From Prevotella sp. P2-180 (GTDB lineage: Bacteria > Bacteroidota > Bacteroidia > Bacteroidales > Bacteroidaceae), in the NCBI RefSeq assembly GCF_002251435.1, contig NZ_NPJI01000096.1:1-64000 (forward strand): a stretch of 64,000 nt of DNA. Reading direction: 5' to 3'. Both the position numbers and the translations under genes were made by a program. The notes below the pieces were generated by a model, which was not told where the DNA came from, searched no databases, and worked only from the letters and a program-made list of their open reading frames with translations. Below, piece by piece: positions 62,063 through 64,000 of this stretch (positions are counted from its first letter, which is position 1; the number at the start of each line of letters is the position of its first letter).

Positions 62063-62818
62063 ATGAAAAAATCCGTACTTATTACAGGAGCCACAAGCGG
62101 TATCGGGGAAGCATGTGCCAGACGATTTGCCAAGGAGGGTTACAAACTTATCCTTACGGCTCGAAGGACAGAAAGGTTGGAGAGTATTAAAGCAGAACTG
62201 GAAGCTGAAGGGGCTGAAGTGAAAACTCTCGTTTTCGACGTGCGTGACGCACAAGCTGCAAAAAATGCCATCGAAAGCCTTGACGGGGAATGGAGCGTGA
62301 TTGATGTCCTCGTCAACAATGCTGGTCTTGCCCTCGGCCTTGAGAAAGAATACGAAGGCGATGCCGACGACTGGAACACCATGATTGACACAAACATCAA
62401 GGGTCTCCTGACAATGACAAGACTTATCGTTCCTGCTATGGTGGCACGCAACGAAGGTCATGTGATTAACATTGGCAGTGTGGCTGGAGACGCTGCATAC
62501 GCAGGAGGCAATGTTTACTGTGCCACAAAGGCTGCCGTAAAAACCATTACCGACGGACTGCGCATCGATGTGGCTGAAACAGCTGTGAGAGTAACAAACA
62601 TTAAGCCTGGACTGGTGGAAACTAACTTCAGCAACGTCAGATTCCATGGCGACGACAAACGCGCCGAAAAGGTATACCAAGGCATTACTCCTCTCACTGG
62701 CGATGACATTGCCGACGTAGTAGTATATGCTGCTTCTGCTCCAAAACATGTGCAGATAGCTGAAGTCCTAGTTCTCGCAACTCATCAAGCTAACGGGTCG
62801 GTAATATACAGGAAATAA
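62063..62818 (+). CDS. Short-chain dehydrogenase/reductase (YdfG-like)
   Basis: The 251-residue protein is a classical SDR: T-G-A-T-S-G-I-G-E-A for NAD(P) binding, N-N-A-G-L-A-L, the catalytic Ser in I-N-I-G-S-V-A-G and Tyr/Lys in Y-C-A-T-K-A-A-V-K. The Arg after the second strand (T-A-R-R-T-E-R) points to NADP. It resembles the serine/3-hydroxy acid dehydrogenases of the YdfG group, but the substrate cannot be fixed. It is followed 30 bases on by the Tricorn-like gene. Confidence 0.9.
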   Translation: MKKSVLITGATSGIGEACARRFAKEGYKLILTARRTERLESIKAELEAEGAEVKTLVFDVRDAQAAKNAIESLDGEWSVIDVLVNNAGLALGLEKEYEGDADDWNTMIDTNIKGLLTMTRLIVPAMVARNEGHVINIGSVAGDAAYAGGNVYCATKAAVKTITDGLRIDVAETAVRVTNIKPGLVETNFSNVRFHGDDKRAEKVYQGITPLTGDDIADVVVYAASAPKHVQIAEVLVLATHQANGSVIYRK

Positions 62819-62847
62819 TTATAAATATCTAAAATCCAGAGATTTAT

Positions 62848-64000
62848 ATGAAAAGGAAAACTATTATTTCACTGCTTATCATGGCAGCCACCACATCGGC
62901 AGCCCAGCAGAATCCGCTATGGATGCGCTATCCCGCCATTTCACCCGACGGAAGGACTATAGCCTTCTCCTACAAAGGCGACATCTTCACCGTTGACGCT
63001 AATGGCGGACAAGCTCACCAAGTGACTACCAATCCGGCTCATGACTATATGCCAATATGGAGCCCCGACGGGAAAAACATCGCATTCGCATCTAACCGCG
63101 AGGGTAGTATGGACATTTATATCGTTAACGCGCTTGGTGGCGAACCTAAACGACTCACTACCAACAGCGGCAACGAACTGCCTATAACCTTCAGCGACAA
63201 TAACCATGTCCTCTTCCGTTCGGCTGTAATGCCGTCGGCTGAGTCTATCATCTTCAGCGGCTCATTCCAACAGGTTTATGAGGTCGATACTGAAGGGCGA
63301 CGACCTGTCATGTTCTCCACACTGCCAATGGAAGATATCTCTATAAACTCCAACGGCGACATTCTCTACCACGACAACAAAGGATATGAGGATCCATGGC
63401 GCAAGCACCATACTTCACCCATAACACGCGACATCTGGCTAAAACGTGGAGATACATTCAAGAAACTGACTTCCTTCAATGGTGAAGACCGCACACCGGT
63501 ATGGAATGCCGACGGACAGTCTTTCTGCTACCTCAGCGAACAAGACGGCACCTTTAATGTCTACTCGCGTGGCATCGACAGCAACACACCTCAACAGCTT
63601 ACCCATTTCAAAGGCAATCCAGTACGTTTCCTCAGTTCCTCTAACGACGGAAAACTATGCTTTGGATACGACGGAGAAATTTACACCCTCGACAGAAAGG
63701 GAACACAGCCTAAGAAGGTGGAAATAAATGTCGTGGCAGACCGTAACGACAGCGAACTGAAACGACAGGTAGTGTCATGGGGTGCCACAGAGGTAAGCGT
63801 TTCGCCAAACGGAAAGGAGATAGCCTTCGTAATGCACGGCGACGTCTACGTGACTTCTGTTGAATACCAGACTACAAAACAGATTACCGATACTCCGGAA
63901 CAAGAACGCGATATCGACTTCGCACCTGACGGCAGAAGCATCGTATACGCATCTGAACGCGACGGCGTATGGCAAATATATTTGGCAGAACTTCAAAACA
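62848..64000 (+). CDS. Tricorn-like S41 protease with beta-propeller, 5' part (runs off the window)
   Basis: An open frame from ATG 62848 runs to the window edge (384 residues seen). A signal peptide (MKRKTIISLLI to about SAAQ) is followed by repeated propeller blades of the TolB/WD40-like type (I-S-P-D-G-R-T-I-A-F, W-S-P-D-G-K-N-I-A-F-A-S-N-R). This opening, N-P-L-W-M-R-Y-P-A-I-S-P-D-G, is that of the secreted Tricorn-like proteases of Bacteroidota, which continue with PDZ and S41 peptidase domains. Those domains lie outside the window, so the protease call rests on the propeller part only. Confidence 0.72.
   Translation, partial: MKRKTIISLLIMAATTSAAQQNPLWMRYPAISPDGRTIAFSYKGDIFTVDANGGQAHQVTTNPAHDYMPIWSPDGKNIAFASNREGSMDIYIVNALGGEPKRLTTNSGNELPITFSDNNHVLFRSAVMPSAESIIFSGSFQQVYEVDTEGRRPVMFSTLPMEDISINSNGDILYHDNKGYEDPWRKHHTSPITRDIWLKRGDTFKKLTSFNGEDRTPVWNADGQSFCYLSEQDGTFNVYSRGIDSNTPQQLTHFKGNPVRFLSSSNDGKLCFGYDGEIYTLDRKGTQPKKVEINVVADRNDSELKRQVVSWGATEVSVSPNGKEIAFVMHGDVYVTSVEYQTTKQITDTPEQERDIDFAPDGRSIVYASERDGVWQIYLAELQN

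Overview
The window reads as a chromosome segment of a Bacteroidales bacterium, most likely a Prevotella-like member of the Prevotellaceae. The evidence is a SusC/SusD polysaccharide utilisation locus (PUL), hybrid two-component regulators, type IX secretion (T9SS) genes (porT, sprE/porW, porX), TonB/ExbBD genes typical of Bacteroidota, and promoters of the Bacteroidota form TTTG-N20-TAnnTTTG instead of the sigma70 -35/-10 form. No phage, insertion sequence, CRISPR array or rRNA was seen.

Layout. 1-4.9 kb: a truncated GH5 glycosidase next to a full hybrid two-component system (HTCS), probably the remains of a lost PUL. 5-6 kb: a DUF3298-type lipoprotein. 6-11.4 kb: a minus-strand envelope-energisation operon exbB-exbD-exbD-tonB-pstS-like-TPR. 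11.6-16.6 kb: aspC-type aminotransferase, ribBA, an LptF/LptG-type permease and a START-like protein, then tRNA-Met. 17.4-20.2 kb: a plus-strand operon of a DUF3836-like protein, an ABC ATPase, a permease and a YtrA-type GntR repressor, with a likely operator over the transcription start. 20.3-26.0 kb: a MacB-like tripartite efflux set (ATPase, two FtsX-type permeases, membrane fusion protein, TolC). 26-29.4 kb: ferredoxin, porT, a 5'-nucleotidase split into two genes, and rplS.

29.4-45 kb is the main accessory region. It holds a small HTH-like gene behind an RNA leader with its own promoter and terminator, then a PUL: GH43, a short T9SS-tail protein, a surface glycan-binding lipoprotein, SusD, SusC, a membrane-bound AraC regulator without kinase or receiver domains, and a divergent GH53 endo-galactanase. 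The enzymes point to pectic galactan/arabinan side chains (type I arabinogalactan). A 21-bp-spaced direct repeat upstream of susC is a likely operator, and an unusual 92-bp repeat element lies between the regulator and GH53.

45-64 kb is mostly core: tRNA-Pro, then a tightly overlapping run aroA-small membrane protein-ABC3 permease-sprE-porX-tsaE; trxA and dnaE on the minus strand; psd-pssA-DUF4834; a minus-strand run of standalone AICAR formyltransferase, a small basic protein, birA and pyrH; an SDR dehydrogenase; and the start of a Tricorn-like protease that runs off the right edge.

All identifications come from reading motifs by eye. No database search was run.
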